DNA of 64,000 bases from an uncultured Lachnospiraceae bacterium (lineage in GTDB: Bacteria; Bacillota; Clostridia; Lachnospirales; Lachnospiraceae). Numbering within the stretch: position 1 is the stretch's first letter; each line of letters opens with the position of its first letter. The stretch is from assembly GCA_947594855.1 (NCBI GenBank), contig CANQEL010000001.1, positions 186,001 through 250,000 of the forward strand. The letters run 5' to 3'. Of the stretch, positions 35,940 through 44,600 are shown piece by piece. The notes under the pieces are model-generated. The model was given only the letters and a program-made list of their open reading frames with translations, searched no databases and had not been told where the DNA came from. The translations under genes were made by a program, and so were the position numbers.

Positions 35940-37070
35940 ATGCCAAAACGAGGTGAAAATATCCATAAGAGAAAAGATGGCAGGTGGGAGGGAAGGTTAA
36001 AAACCGGACTTTATAGCAATGGTAAGTCTGTATACAAATCTATATATGGCAAAACTTATTCAGAAGTAAAGTCAAAGATGTATTTTGAAAAAAGCAATTC
36101 TGTGAATATGAACGTAATTAGAACCAGGGAGTATACATTTGGAGAAGTATTAATATTGTGGAGCAATACTAACAGGGCTAAGCACCGTGGTACTACGGAG
36201 GTAAAATACAATTATCTTATCAGAAATCATATTTTACCTGAACTGGGAGATTTCAGGGTTTCAAATATCACTAATCATGTTTTAAATGATTTCATGGAGA
36301 GAAAACTACATTCCGGAAGGCTCGACAAAAAAGGCGGATTATCCAAATCGTATGTCAGAAGCATTATGATTATAATTAATTCCGCATTAGAATTTGCAGT
36401 CAGCCAAAATATGTGTAAACCTCTTAAAACAGTTATATATAAACCGTCGCCTGAAAAAAACAGATTAACAATTTTAAGTGTTTCTGAACAGCGTATATTA
36501 GAATCTAATTTAATAAGAAAAATGAATAGTACAGGTATTGGAATTTTAATTTCGTTAAATACAGGTTTGAGAATTGGCGAGGTATGTGCGCTTTCATGGG
36601 AAAATATTGATTTTGAAAATAGGGTTATGCACGTATGCGCAACTGTGATAAGGGTTAAATCTGATAATCCGGACTCGGATATTACGACTAAATTGATGAT
36701 AAGTACGCCAAAAACCAAATCATCTGTCAGAGACATTCCAATATCTTCAAAATTATATAACATATTAAAAGAGGCATACCGTGAAACCGTCTCAAAATAT
36801 GTTATTTCTGATACCAGTTCATTTATCAGTCCCAGGACATATGAATACAGATTCCATAAAATCTTAAATGAATATGGTATCTCATCTGTGAATTATCATG
36901 CCCTTAGGCATACATTTGCCACCAGATGCGTAGAGGCGGGTATGGATGTAAAAACTTTAAGCGAGATACTGGGCCACTCTAATGTTTCAATAACTCTTAA
37001 TACCTATGTACATTCTTCAATGGACCTGAAACGAAAGCAAATAGAAAAACTGGATGCATTGTTAATTTAA
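35940..37070 (+). CDS. Tyrosine-type site-specific recombinase (Int/Xer family)
   Basis: 376 residues from the ATG 35940, which has a near-perfect GGAAGGAG site 7 bp upstream. N-terminal arm-binding region (KRGENIHKRKDGRWEGRL), a SAM-like core-binding domain (~60-160), then the catalytic domain with the Arg in NTGLRIGEVCALSW, Lys in TPKTKSSVRDIPI, HALRHTF box, LGHSN and the Tyr nucleophile in LNTYVHSS. All catalytic residues are present, so it should be active. It lies alone inside the 23-bp inverted repeats and most likely inverts that segment. Its frame and codon use look intact, arguing against decay. Confidence 0.95.
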   Translation: MPKRGENIHKRKDGRWEGRLKTGLYSNGKSVYKSIYGKTYSEVKSKMYFEKSNSVNMNVIRTREYTFGEVLILWSNTNRAKHRGTTEVKYNYLIRNHILPELGDFRVSNITNHVLNDFMERKLHSGRLDKKGGLSKSYVRSIMIIINSALEFAVSQNMCKPLKTVIYKPSPEKNRLTILSVSEQRILESNLIRKMNSTGIGILISLNTGLRIGEVCALSWENIDFENRVMHVCATVIRVKSDNPDSDITTKLMISTPKTKSSVRDIPISSKLYNILKEAYRETVSKYVISDTSSFISPRTYEYRFHKILNEYGISSVNYHALRHTFATRCVEAGMDVKTLSEILGHSNVSITLNTYVHSSMDLKRKQIEKLDALLI

Positions 37071-37077
37071 TCAATAG

Positions 37078-37096
37078 TGGTCAGAAATATGGTCAG
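37078..37096 (+). repeat. Recombinase arm-site-like direct repeat, downstream copy
   Basis: TGGTCAGAAATATGGTCAG, matching 35883-35900 except for one inserted A, 7 bp after the recombinase stop. Confidence 0.6.
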
Positions 37097-37103
37097 CAAT
37101 TAT

Positions 37104-37140
37104 AAAAATCCTCTGATTTTTCAGGGGATTTTTGTTTTTT
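37104..37140 (+). terminator. Rho-independent terminator of the recombinase gene
   Basis: Stem AAAAATCCTCTG/CAGGGGATTTTT (one wobble) with a short loop, then GTTTTTTT. It ends exactly where IR-R begins, so it is carried inside the invertible segment. Confidence 0.85.
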
Positions 37141-37163
37141 TGTTATGAACCGTTAGTTCTACG
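37141..37163. repeat. Right inverted repeat (IR-R), 23 bp
   Basis: Exact reverse complement of 35715-35737 (ends GTTAGTTCTACG). The match stops abruptly on both sides. Confidence 0.9.
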
Positions 37164-37269
37164 AAAGATTTAGTATGATTTACACGAAACAACATAACAA
37201 CAATCTATTCTAAATATAATTTATTAATAGTATACTTTATTCTTTAACAAACTTCAATTATCGATATTA

Positions 37270-37320
37270 AAAAAATAAGGAACTATATTGTCACAAACAG
37301 ACAATACAGTTCCTTTTTAT
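37270..37320. terminator. Bidirectional terminator right of the invertible segment
   Basis: Arms 37277-37292 (AAGGAACTATATTGTC) and 37300-37315 pair over 15 of 16 bases, with T-rich tracts on both outer sides (TTTTTATT on plus, ATTTTTTTAAT on minus). It would stop transcription leaving the segment to the right. Confidence 0.75.
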
Positions 37321-37469
37321 TAAGATATAGTAAATAAAATCGGACATAGCGACATTTTCTATTACATCTATCACAGTAAACCCCGTAGATACTAAGAAAT
37401 TTGCAGGCTGCTCTGCTTGGCAGTCCTTCGATATTAACTCTCGCCACCTACAAGAGTTATGTGACAAGT
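37321..37469. other. Gap without a convincing gene
   Basis: Short open frames exist on both strands (plus strand includes KKFAGCSAWQSFDIN; minus strand includes VARVNIEGLPSRAACKF), but neither has a start with a ribosome site or a family I recognise. An AAAATGTCGC half-site at about 37351-37360 (minus strand) resembles half of the operator at 8948-8964. Probably the scar of the insertion or deletion that cut the HEPN gene. Confidence 0.4.
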
Positions 37470-37697
37470 TTAATCAAAAATCATCGCCCATTGAATTTCA
37501 CTATTTGCTTCTTTATAATCTTTCAACAAGTTATAAACATGTTCGCCTATATTATATAGTGGCGTTGTGACAAGCCATTGCAGAGAAAAATCCTTTAACA
37601 AATCCTCTTTGCTTACACAATTCTCATTGATATATTTATATAGTTTTACTGCATTGTCATATATCTTTTGAACACGCTGTTGATCCGAATATTTCAT
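37470..37697 (-). pseudogene. Truncated HEPN-domain (HepT-like) protein
   Basis: 75 residues. The N-terminal three helices fit HepT (RVQKIYDNAVKLYKYINE, WLVTTPLYNIGEHVYNLL), but the frame stops at QWAMIFD, the place where HepT proteins normally continue into the RxxxxxHxY catalytic motif. The RNase/toxin active site is therefore missing. It overlaps the MNT gene by 4 bp (ATGA), the usual arrangement of MntA-HepT pairs. Likely inactivated by deletion of the 3' end. Confidence 0.7.
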
Positions 37698-37996
37698 GCC
37701 ACAAGCAACCTCTCTTTCATGATTGTATTATAAAAATCACTGTCAGTGTTAATCTCGTGAATTTCAAACACATCCACCTTCTTGTTAAGTACTTCCCTTA
37801 ATTCTTCCGCAAGCGCAAAGATTTTAGTAAGCTTAAAGTTTTCTCCGCCATATACCAAAAAATCTAAATCGCTGTTTATGTTTGCCTCTCCCCTTGCATA
37901 TGAGCCAAACAAGTAAATCTGCTGCACCTGATATTTTTCAGCAAGCGGTTTTACCATAGTTATAATATTTTCTAATGTAAATACTATATTATTCAT
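37694..37996 (-). CDS. MNT-domain nucleotidyltransferase (MntA-type antitoxin)
   Basis: 100 residues with the minimal nucleotidyltransferase motif LFGSYARGEANINSDLDFLV (Gly-Ser and two metal-binding Asp). MntA enzymes AMPylate or otherwise block the partner HepT toxin. The C-terminal half (VFEIHEINTDSDFYNTIMKE) is typical. A GGAGATGG site precedes the ATG. Its HEPN partner is truncated, so the pair is probably a dead toxin-antitoxin locus with the antitoxin surviving. Confidence 0.85.
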   Translation of the reverse strand: MNNIVFTLENIITMVKPLAEKYQVQQIYLFGSYARGEANINSDLDFLVYGGENFKLTKIFALAEELREVLNKKVDVFEIHEINTDSDFYNTIMKERLLVA

Positions 37997-38067
37997 AACA
38001 CCATCTCCTTATACTACAAAAATCATTTATATAGCTTGACAACATCTATTTTTCCCTAATATAACAT

Positions 38068-38500
38068 TCAAATTGCAATTTCATCGCAATTATTACGGAT
38101 TTGAGCGTCCATCGGAGATACAGCCTTCTCAAATTTCTCGATAGTGTCTGCCGTTGGAATGATAATGGGCATATCATTCAATGAATTACGGTTGATAGAG
38201 CCAAATACGGTGCCTTCTCCATTAAACACTTCTAACTATTTCCGGAGAGAGTACATCATATAAAGCACAAAAGATTGATGGTTGGTTTTTTAATGTATAG
38301 CAGCGAGACCTCGAAAGAAGATTGTTCCTATTCTGTCCTCATTATAGCTACTGCCACTTGGAGATTGCCCCATAATGATATCTGCTATATCTGAAAGAGA
38401 GCCATTTGCCCATTCAAAGCAAGGAGTGTCAATAAACATATTCTGATATAACGCCTGTGCTTGCTGCTCTAAATTATTGTTTACTATTGCTAAACTTCAT
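38068..38500 (-). pseudogene. Remnant of type I restriction specificity subunit hsdS
   Basis: Translation of the minus strand gives two hsdS blocks: an upstream one (VNNNLEQQAQALYQNMF then ADIIMGQSPSGSSYNEDRIG) and a downstream C-terminal one (NGEGTVFGSINRNSLNDMP then EKFEKAVSPMDAQIRNN). These are the spacer helix, the start of a target-recognition domain and the end of HsdS. The recognition domain between them is deleted and the frame is broken. No hsdM or hsdR is present. Confidence 0.8.
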
Positions 38501-38507
38501 ATGGATA

Positions 38508-38605
38508 TGCTTTTATCTCTACAATTTCAAGGGGTTTTGTTTTTCCGGCTGCCTGAAAACTAATTACCATACTTTGGTTGGCATTTACAGCAGCGTTCCA
38601 TGTCC
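38508..38605 (-). pseudogene. Short coding remnant, possibly carbohydrate-binding-module-like
   Basis: One minus-strand frame reads TWNAAVNANQSMVISFQAAG, a pattern reminiscent of CBM2-type domains, then reaches a stop at the edge of the hsdS remnant. About 30 codons, no start. Identification is weak; it may be chance. Confidence 0.2.
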
Positions 38606-38612
38606 ATGAAAG

Positions 38613-38662
38613 GCAATGGATTCACAATTTTTACCCACAGCAACCTTTAAATACTCGTTATA
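38613..38662 (-). pseudogene. Remnant 2 of the macro-domain gene
   Basis: About 50 bp matching 9725-9774 of the intact macro gene at roughly 84% by eye, including the uninterrupted 20-base block GCAATGGATTCACAATTTTT. Only this internal piece remains, 29 kb from the intact gene. Confidence 0.7.
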
Positions 38663-38675
38663 GATATTATTATAA

Positions 38676-40001
38676 CTATTTTATCTTAGATGACGATAGT
38701 TTTATCCATGACCAACCATTATTCGGACAATCATTGTTCTGTGCTATGTCAGCAAAAGCAACCCATAAATCCGTACCATCCCAGTATAATTCACCCTGTT
38801 TCGGCAAAGCATCTTTCCAATATTTATTGCCATTTTCTTCCTTAACATCTGTTTCTTTAGTAAATATTTTGTCTTCGTATTTAATTTCAACAAACCATGT
38901 TGCATGATTCTCAATAAATGCTTCAACCGTACCCTCCAATTCATTTCTAGAAACATATTGATTTTCTTCCTTAATAATATATGCTTTATCTCCTATAATC
39001 CAAATAGTACCCCGTGCAAGATTCGTTCCATAAAAACTGTTATTTTTAAGTTCCTCTATTAATGCATCCCAAACACCACTATCATAAACTCTTCTCTTAT
39101 CTCCATTAGGCAAATTAACATCAAAATACTTATAATCCAAACCATTATCTGGTGCCGGCGGTGTTGCCGTTGGTGATGGCGTTGGTGTCGGTGTTGGTGT
39201 TGGTGTCGGCGTTGGTGTCGGTGTCGGTGTTGCCGGGTTTGGTGTTACAGGATTTGGCGTCGGTTCTGTTGTCGGTAATGGAGCAGGTGTCGGTGTTGCA
39301 GGAACCGGGTTACCATTTTCTGTAATCTTATCCGTATCATTCTTAAAATTATAACAATCTACATAACGTGTTGTTTCATATAATCCATATACCTCACTGG
39401 CAAGTTTCAATTCTACCTTTATAATATTCCACGGATATTCAGTATAATCAGCACGTGAAAATGTAAGTTTTTCAATATGATATCCTTGATACATATTTCT
39501 GTCAAAAGTCCAGTCTACAGGCTGCCGCAGCGTCTCCCCTACGCCTGACCTTACTGCATAATAATGGATAATAAGCTGGCTGCCCCAGTTTGCCGGATTA
39601 TCTGCCGGATAAGACGAAGCTGATTCTGCATCCGCAGAATCATTATATGTATAATTCTTCGGAGTTCCACTTGCGATTTTTACACGACTGCCGTCATGGT
39701 CACAAAATTCTATTGAATTGGAATCACCTTCATCCGGTTCCAATATACGCATTGCAGTCGTAGTATCTACGCTATTAAGCGGTACAACCTGCGCGCCTGA
39801 CAGTTCGCCTATAATCTTATTCATTATAGTATCTGATACCTGTTTCCCGTATTCTACGCTTTGTATTTTATGATATATGCCCATTGCAGATGCTATTACC
39901 TGGCCTGTAAGCACAACAAAGATACTGATTAGTGCAAATGTCACAATCAGCTCTGTCATTGTCACGCCTTTTTTGTTCTTTAATGGGTTTCTTGTTTTCA
40001 T
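38676..40001 (-). CDS. Minor prepilin with Thr-Pro stalk and C-terminal domain
   Basis: 441 residues. Prepilin N-terminus KNKKGVTMTELIVTFALISI (cleavage after Gly, Glu at +5). A ~200-residue PilW-like globular part follows, then a (Thr-Pro)n stalk (residues ~230-285) and a C-terminal ~150-residue domain with WDALIEELKNN and LYWDGTDLWVAF. The same C-terminal domain occurs in the neighbouring split prepilin (LYWDGIDFWLL), so these two are a related pair of tip or minor pilins. It is the last gene of the type IV pilus run; only remnants lie downstream. Confidence 0.8.
   Translation of the reverse strand: MKTRNPLKNKKGVTMTELIVTFALISIFVVLTGQVIASAMGIYHKIQSVEYGKQVSDTIMNKIIGELSGAQVVPLNSVDTTTAMRILEPDEGDSNSIEFCDHDGSRVKIASGTPKNYTYNDSADAESASSYPADNPANWGSQLIIHYYAVRSGVGETLRQPVDWTFDRNMYQGYHIEKLTFSRADYTEYPWNIIKVELKLASEVYGLYETTRYVDCYNFKNDTDKITENGNPVPATPTPAPLPTTEPTPNPVTPNPATPTPTPTPTPTPTPTPTPSPTATPPAPDNGLDYKYFDVNLPNGDKRRVYDSGVWDALIEELKNNSFYGTNLARGTIWIIGDKAYIIKEENQYVSRNELEGTVEAFIENHATWFVEIKYEDKIFTKETDVKEENGNKYWKDALPKQGELYWDGTDLWVAFADIAQNNDCPNNGWSWIKLSSSKIK
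39165..39240 (-). repeat. Thr-Pro-coding hexanucleotide repeat
   Basis: Run of GGTGTT/GGTGTC/GGCGTT hexamers (plus-strand reading) coding alternate Thr and Pro. Changes in copy number would stay in frame and alter stalk length. Confidence 0.7.
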
Positions 40002-40006
40002 TTTAA

Positions 40007-40621
40007 TTACTCCCTTGGAGGCTGTAATATTTTCTGCCAGCAGCCGCCATTATCCTGAGGCAAATTATATCCATTATCGATGTGTTCCCTTAAAAGCCAA
40101 AAATCTATCCCATCCCAATATAAATCCCCTTTTTTAGGAATAGGATCTTTAAAATGAGTTCCATTTTCATCGGTAATATCTTTTGGAATAAATACTTTTG
40201 TTTTACTTGTAATTTCAATAAAGTACTGACTGTATTTTTCAACAATCGTTTTTGGCGTATCATCTGCATCTATAACAATTCCCTGAAACCATGCGCTTAC
40301 ATATGCCGTTCCACCTATGAGCCAAACATATCCATTTTCCAGGTGCCAATCTATTTGCTTCCTATTCTTCCAATCTTCTTTCTTTGATGCCTCTTCAAGC
40401 GCTTCCTGTATCTCGTTCCAGTCATTATAATCATAAATTCCTTCCCACTTTTCATCTGCCAATACTTCCAGACTCTCACCTGTTCCAGACGCCGGGTCTG
40501 ATGTTGGCGTTGCTTCCGGTGTTGCTGTTGGTGTTGAAGCAGGCGTTGGAGAAGGCGCGTCAGGTTCTGTTGTATGTACAGGATCTGCAGAAGGGCTAGT
40601 GGGGGGGGGTGACGCTTCCAT
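40007..40621 (-). CDS. Downstream part of a split minor prepilin (stalk + C-terminal domain), out of frame
   Basis: Frame of 204 codons opening in the poly-C tract: Pro/Thr/Ser stalk (TEPDAPSPTPASTPTATPEA), then a domain homologous to the C-terminus of the 441-residue prepilin (ENGYVWLIGGTAYVSAWF, KGDLYWDGIDFWLL). The ATG at 40621 is internal to the upstream frame and has no ribosome site, so it is unlikely to be made alone. Removing one C from the C9 tract joins it to the gene at 40596-40994 as a 328-residue protein. Confidence 0.75.
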   Translation of the reverse strand: MEASPPPTSPSADPVHTTEPDAPSPTPASTPTATPEATPTSDPASGTGESLEVLADEKWEGIYDYNDWNEIQEALEEASKKEDWKNRKQIDWHLENGYVWLIGGTAYVSAWFQGIVIDADDTPKTIVEKYSQYFIEITSKTKVFIPKDITDENGTHFKDPIPKKGDLYWDGIDFWLLREHIDNGYNLPQDNGGCWQKILQPPRE

Positions 40622-40994
40622 AACCTTTGGGGTCTACCGCATACATGCTGTAACCGTTATCATTATCCATCCAGAATACCATCTTACATTCATTATTAAG
40701 ATTAACTGTTTCTTCATGCGCTGTAATATCCTGAGTTGTATCTTTATCTACTACAAGTTTAAGATTTCCCGCCTTAATACCACGGCTGTTATAATTAGCT
40801 GTTTTATAGTATTCCTCATTAAATTTTTCAGTTTCGCTTATTGTCTCTGTTGACATGCTTAACATACGCACAGATGAAGCAACCACACGTGAAAAAACCA
40901 TAGTAATAAACAATACAACCACAAGCGCCACAAGCACTTCTATCATAGTAGTACCGTGTCTGTCTTTAAATGTATATTTAATATTACTTCCCAT
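40596..40994 (-). CDS. N-terminal part of a split, putatively phase-variable minor prepilin
   Basis: 132 residues: prepilin motif KDRHGTTMIEVLVALVVVLF (Gly then Glu at +5), PilV-like body, ending KGYGSVTPPH and a TAG just past a C9 homopolymer. A protein this short lacks the stalk and C-terminal domain that are encoded next in another frame (40007-40621). The gene lies 3 bp after the PilX-like gene. As sequenced it is the OFF (truncated) form; C8 or C11 would be ON. Confidence 0.8.
   Translation of the reverse strand: MGSNIKYTFKDRHGTTMIEVLVALVVVLFITMVFSRVVASSVRMLSMSTETISETEKFNEEYYKTANYNSRGIKAGNLKLVVDKDTTQDITAHEETVNLNNECKMVFWMDNDNGYSMYAVDPKGYGSVTPPH
40601..40609 (-). repeat. C9 homopolymer (phase-variation tract)
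   Basis: Nine consecutive G on the plus strand (C on the coding strand), the longest G/C homopolymer noticed in this AT-rich window, exactly at the junction of two frames of one prepilin gene. Confidence 0.85.
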
Positions 40995-40997
40995 ATG

Positions 40998-41621
40998 TTA
41001 CTCCTCCATCCATGTCCATGTACAGCTGCCATCTACATTAACTACTGCATTAAGTTGATAACTGGTAGTAATCGTTGTCTCTTCTTTATTATCTTTACAT
41101 GTAACCAACACGGTAAGTATTACTCCATCTTCAGCATCATTCCCGGCAGCATCTGTATTAGACGTTTCCCAATACATCGCAATTGAAGTTCCGTCAAGCA
41201 GCGCCTGCGCCTTTCTATTATCGTCAGAAACCTCACCGGTTAAATCACCAGAATTAAGCTTAAAATACCTGTAGGCATTTTCCTTTTCATGATAGTTCAC
41301 TCCTGCTTTATAATAAGGCCATTTGGATGGTGATGCAGAACGGTTGGCGGCAATGCTTATATTCTCCTTAAGATATTTATACAGTTCACTTCCTCCGGCA
41401 TCCGGGCTTGTCAGCTCTTCCGTAATCTGCCGGCTTAAAGTCTGCGCCAGTTCCCTGCTCTGAGACAGATTCTGCTGCCTTGACGCAGTAGAGGAAAGTG
41501 AAAAGGAAACCAACATCAATGCAAGACCTAACATCATGAGCACAAGCATAATCACAACTGCTACTATGAGCGCTGAGCCGTCTTTTTTATGCATAACCCT
41601 ATTACCATAAATCTTTCTCAT
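40998..41621 (-). CDS. PilX/GspK-like minor pilus component
   Basis: 207 residues: basic start, KKDGSALIVAVVIMLVLMML helix and a polar Ser/Thr/Asn extracellular domain. The Gly-Ser-Ala start lacks the Glu at +5, the usual trait of PilX/GspK-type tip-initiating subunits. A strong AAAGGAG site precedes the ATG. It lies between the giant prepilin and the split prepilin. Confidence 0.7.
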   Translation of the reverse strand: MRKIYGNRVMHKKDGSALIVAVVIMLVLMMLGLALMLVSFSLSSTASRQQNLSQSRELAQTLSRQITEELTSPDAGGSELYKYLKENISIAANRSASPSKWPYYKAGVNYHEKENAYRYFKLNSGDLTGEVSDDNRKAQALLDGTSIAMYWETSNTDAAGNDAEDGVILTVLVTCKDNKEETTITTSYQLNAVVNVDGSCTWTWMEE

Positions 41622-41649
41622 AAATGGTCTCCTTTCCTGCAGGTTTCAG

Positions 41650-44600
41650 TTAATTCCCTCCTAATTTGATAGGAACACTTTCTTCAGACCAGTTACTGAT
41701 ATTTTTGCCTTCAGCAATATCAGCACGTCTGAATCTGATAAATTTATCTTTATAACTCTCATAAATATCTTTCTGCAACGCCAGTAATGTATCCGCTGTA
41801 TCGCCCTGTCTGCTGTATGCGCCTATATAACGCCTGTCTAATACATCCTGATTATCGCCTGTCACGGTTATCTGATATATATGGCGCTTACCGGTATTAT
41901 TATTGTAAGCAGCCTGATAAGCTATATCAGCAAATATCGATGCCGCAAATGTCAACGGTTCTGATATATCCGCCGTGGTTTCATAATCATCAAGATAAAC
42001 TGTTCCGGTACTCCATTTTTTATCCTTATACTCTCTGTACCAGTTATATATCCTGCTGCTTTCATATCTGTTTACAGCATCTTTATCCTGCACAACAGCC
42101 TGAATTGAAACCTGTGACGTATGATAATTAACAGGCTCTGAATACTCTCCCTGAGCATATTTTACATTTTCGACATCAGGAAGAATGAATCTGATTACAT
42201 TACCCTTTTCCTGCCATGTAAGCATTGAAGATATCATTACGGTATTATTTTCAGCGTCATTATTTTCAGAAAGTACTGCGGCTTCAGTAACAGGCAGACA
42301 CAACGCATCTTTTCCTTTAACCAGTTTTCCAATGAAAAATGCACTTTCATCTTCAAGGCATACAGGCTCAGGCGTCTTAGTCTCTTTCGTCTCCTTCGTT
42401 TCCTTAGCTTCTTTAATTTTTTTCATTTCTTCATTAAAGCCTTCCCTGGTGGAAACCATAAACACATTATACGCATCTTCACTGTCTTCTGTTTCTTCTA
42501 AATAAATCCAGTCCGCATCCTGCCTCGTGTAAACTGCTTCACTACTAAACTCCGTCTCTTTTTCAAATCCTATCCTTTGTATACGGCAGCTGTCTGCATA
42601 CAAAGGCATCTCAAATGCAAACGCTGTCTGTGAAACAACTGCTTCACTGCCTTCTTCCTTTTCTTTCAGGCTCCAGTCTCCTGTTTCCACATCATAATAC
42701 AGTACTGACTGTTCCTGTGTAACTTCAGGTTCCTCCACCCTGACCCTTGGAATACGAAGCCAGCTGTAATTAACGGTCAGTCCGTCTGCATCTTTATCAG
42801 ACCACCAGGAGCTGATATTATTATCAGACACATTACGAATTACTATCTTTAACCATTTGCCCGCATCTTTACTGTCAATTCCTGAAACAAGCCTGTAAGC
42901 AGAATCAGCAGAGTTTCCGCTCATTACAGCCGCTGATTCTTTACTGATAATAGTTCTTTCGGCTCCGGTGTTCCATCCGCTTTCAACATGTGAAGTATCC
43001 TTTTTATCCTGCTCTGACGGTTCACTGTCATATATTGCAACGGCAATTTCATACTTTCCTTCTATTCCGCTCATATCCGGATTCTTCAAAGCAAGCACTA
43101 CACCTTGGTTCATTTCTTTTAATGTCATGGATGTATCCATACTATATTCAGGTTCAATTACCAGTTTGCTGACGTCAGGCGTCTTCTGACGTGAAGGCAG
43201 CGTCATTTCCCTGACAACTCCTTTAATGCCGTCTCTGTAATACTCCGAAGTCTGCTTAGCCAATGCCCTTATCGATATATTAAATCTCTGTCCAGGCTCA
43301 TATCCGCTGAAATCAAATGTCGTACTTACCTGATTATCTTCCTCAGTATCAGGTTTAATTTCCTTTTTGATAACTTTGCTTTCATTTACGATACCATCCG
43401 GATTTAACGGTTCAATTAACAGCTCGTAAGCCTTAACTTCTTTTCTTTCATCCAAAGGAACAGCATCCCATTTTATATTATATATAAGTTCATCCTTATC
43501 TATAGTACCGCTTTCATCACGCTGTAATGATACAGAAGGTCTTGCAATCCTTGAAAATCTTACTTTTACCGTAAACTGCCGCTCACTGCATGAAGGGAAT
43601 ACTTCGGTTTTTCCTAAAGTATCCACAGTACCCTTTCTTTCAACATAAAGGGTAAGATTTTTGTAATCCCAGTTACCATTTTTATCAATAAATGTATATG
43701 TCCAATATGGTCCTTTTACATTCTTATTGTCAACAGTAACGGTCTCCAGAAGGACTTCTTTGGCTTCTCCGGTATTCTCGTCTGTTGTATGGCCTATAAG
43801 TTGTAATTCATATACTGCAGCTTTATCTTCATCAGTATATGTATCTTTCTTATCCCAGCAGAATGTATACTGGTCGCCATCATCTGAAATTACCATTTCC
43901 GGTTCAATAACAGGTTCTTTATATACTTTCTTCGAATATGAGCCTGATATAATAGCGCCATTTTTATGGTCTACGGTATAATTCTTTTCATCAATCTGCT
44001 TACTGTAAGTATCTCTGTAATGAAGAATACTGCTGTAAATAACTGAATAAGTACCGTCTTTATTAAGGCGGAGCACATATCCGTCATTAAGCGCAGTTTT
44101 ACCGTTTTTATCAATAAATACGGAAACCTGACCTGCCGTATTCGTATATCTCTTTGTGTCATACAGGTTTTTACCTTTTATGTAACCCAGTATGGTTTCC
44201 AAAGATACTGATTCCACTACAGGATGTCCATACCAGCAGAAATCTACCTGCCCATGCCACGGATATGTCCTTGCAGTGATATTGCCGTAATTCATGAAGT
44301 CTTTTGGAAGCTCATTAAGCACCGTGGTAACTTCTGCGCCATATGAAGAAACGTGTGAATTACCGCTTGCAACTGATACTGGAAGCGCTATGTCCCCGTC
44401 AATCACATAATCTTCAACAACAAGTTCTGAATCCATGTAAAAATCGGGTTTAATCTCAGGCCAGATAATTTCACCAGCCTTAGGAGTTGGGGTTGGAAGC
44501 ACATCCATATCCTTACCGGTCTGTTTGTCCATAATAATCTGGTTGGACATTCCTCCAATCGTATTGCCATAAAAATCATTAAATTCTGTTTTTACATAAT

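Larger units (their letters stand above)
35715..37163. mobile_element. Putative invertible promoter switch with its own tyrosine recombinase
   Basis: A 1449-bp segment bounded by perfect 23-bp inverted repeats. It contains one gene, the plus-strand recombinase, and one outward promoter aimed left at the Tad operon. The recombinase's own terminator abuts the right repeat. If the segment flips, the recombinase and its terminator would face the Tad operon and the strong promoter would point right into a terminator at 37270-37320. No target-site duplication was seen outside the repeats, and no cargo, relaxase or excisionase is inside, so an integrative element is less likely than an inverton. Confidence 0.7.

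Noticed and set aside
35715-37163. Integrative element or prophage remnant with attL/attR
   Set aside because: The flanking repeats are inverted, not direct; there is no cargo, excisionase, relaxase or phage gene, and no target duplication outside the repeats.
37330-37500. Plus-strand reading frame (NPVDTKKFAGCSAWQSFD)
   Set aside because: It looks protein-like but has no start with a ribosome site, overlaps the HEPN frame antisense and matches no family I know.
39165-40560. CRISPR-like repeats in the prepilin genes
   Set aside because: The repeats are contiguous hexamers coding Thr-Pro with no spacers; GLUG and Ig repeats are likewise protein repeats. No CRISPR array or cas gene is present.
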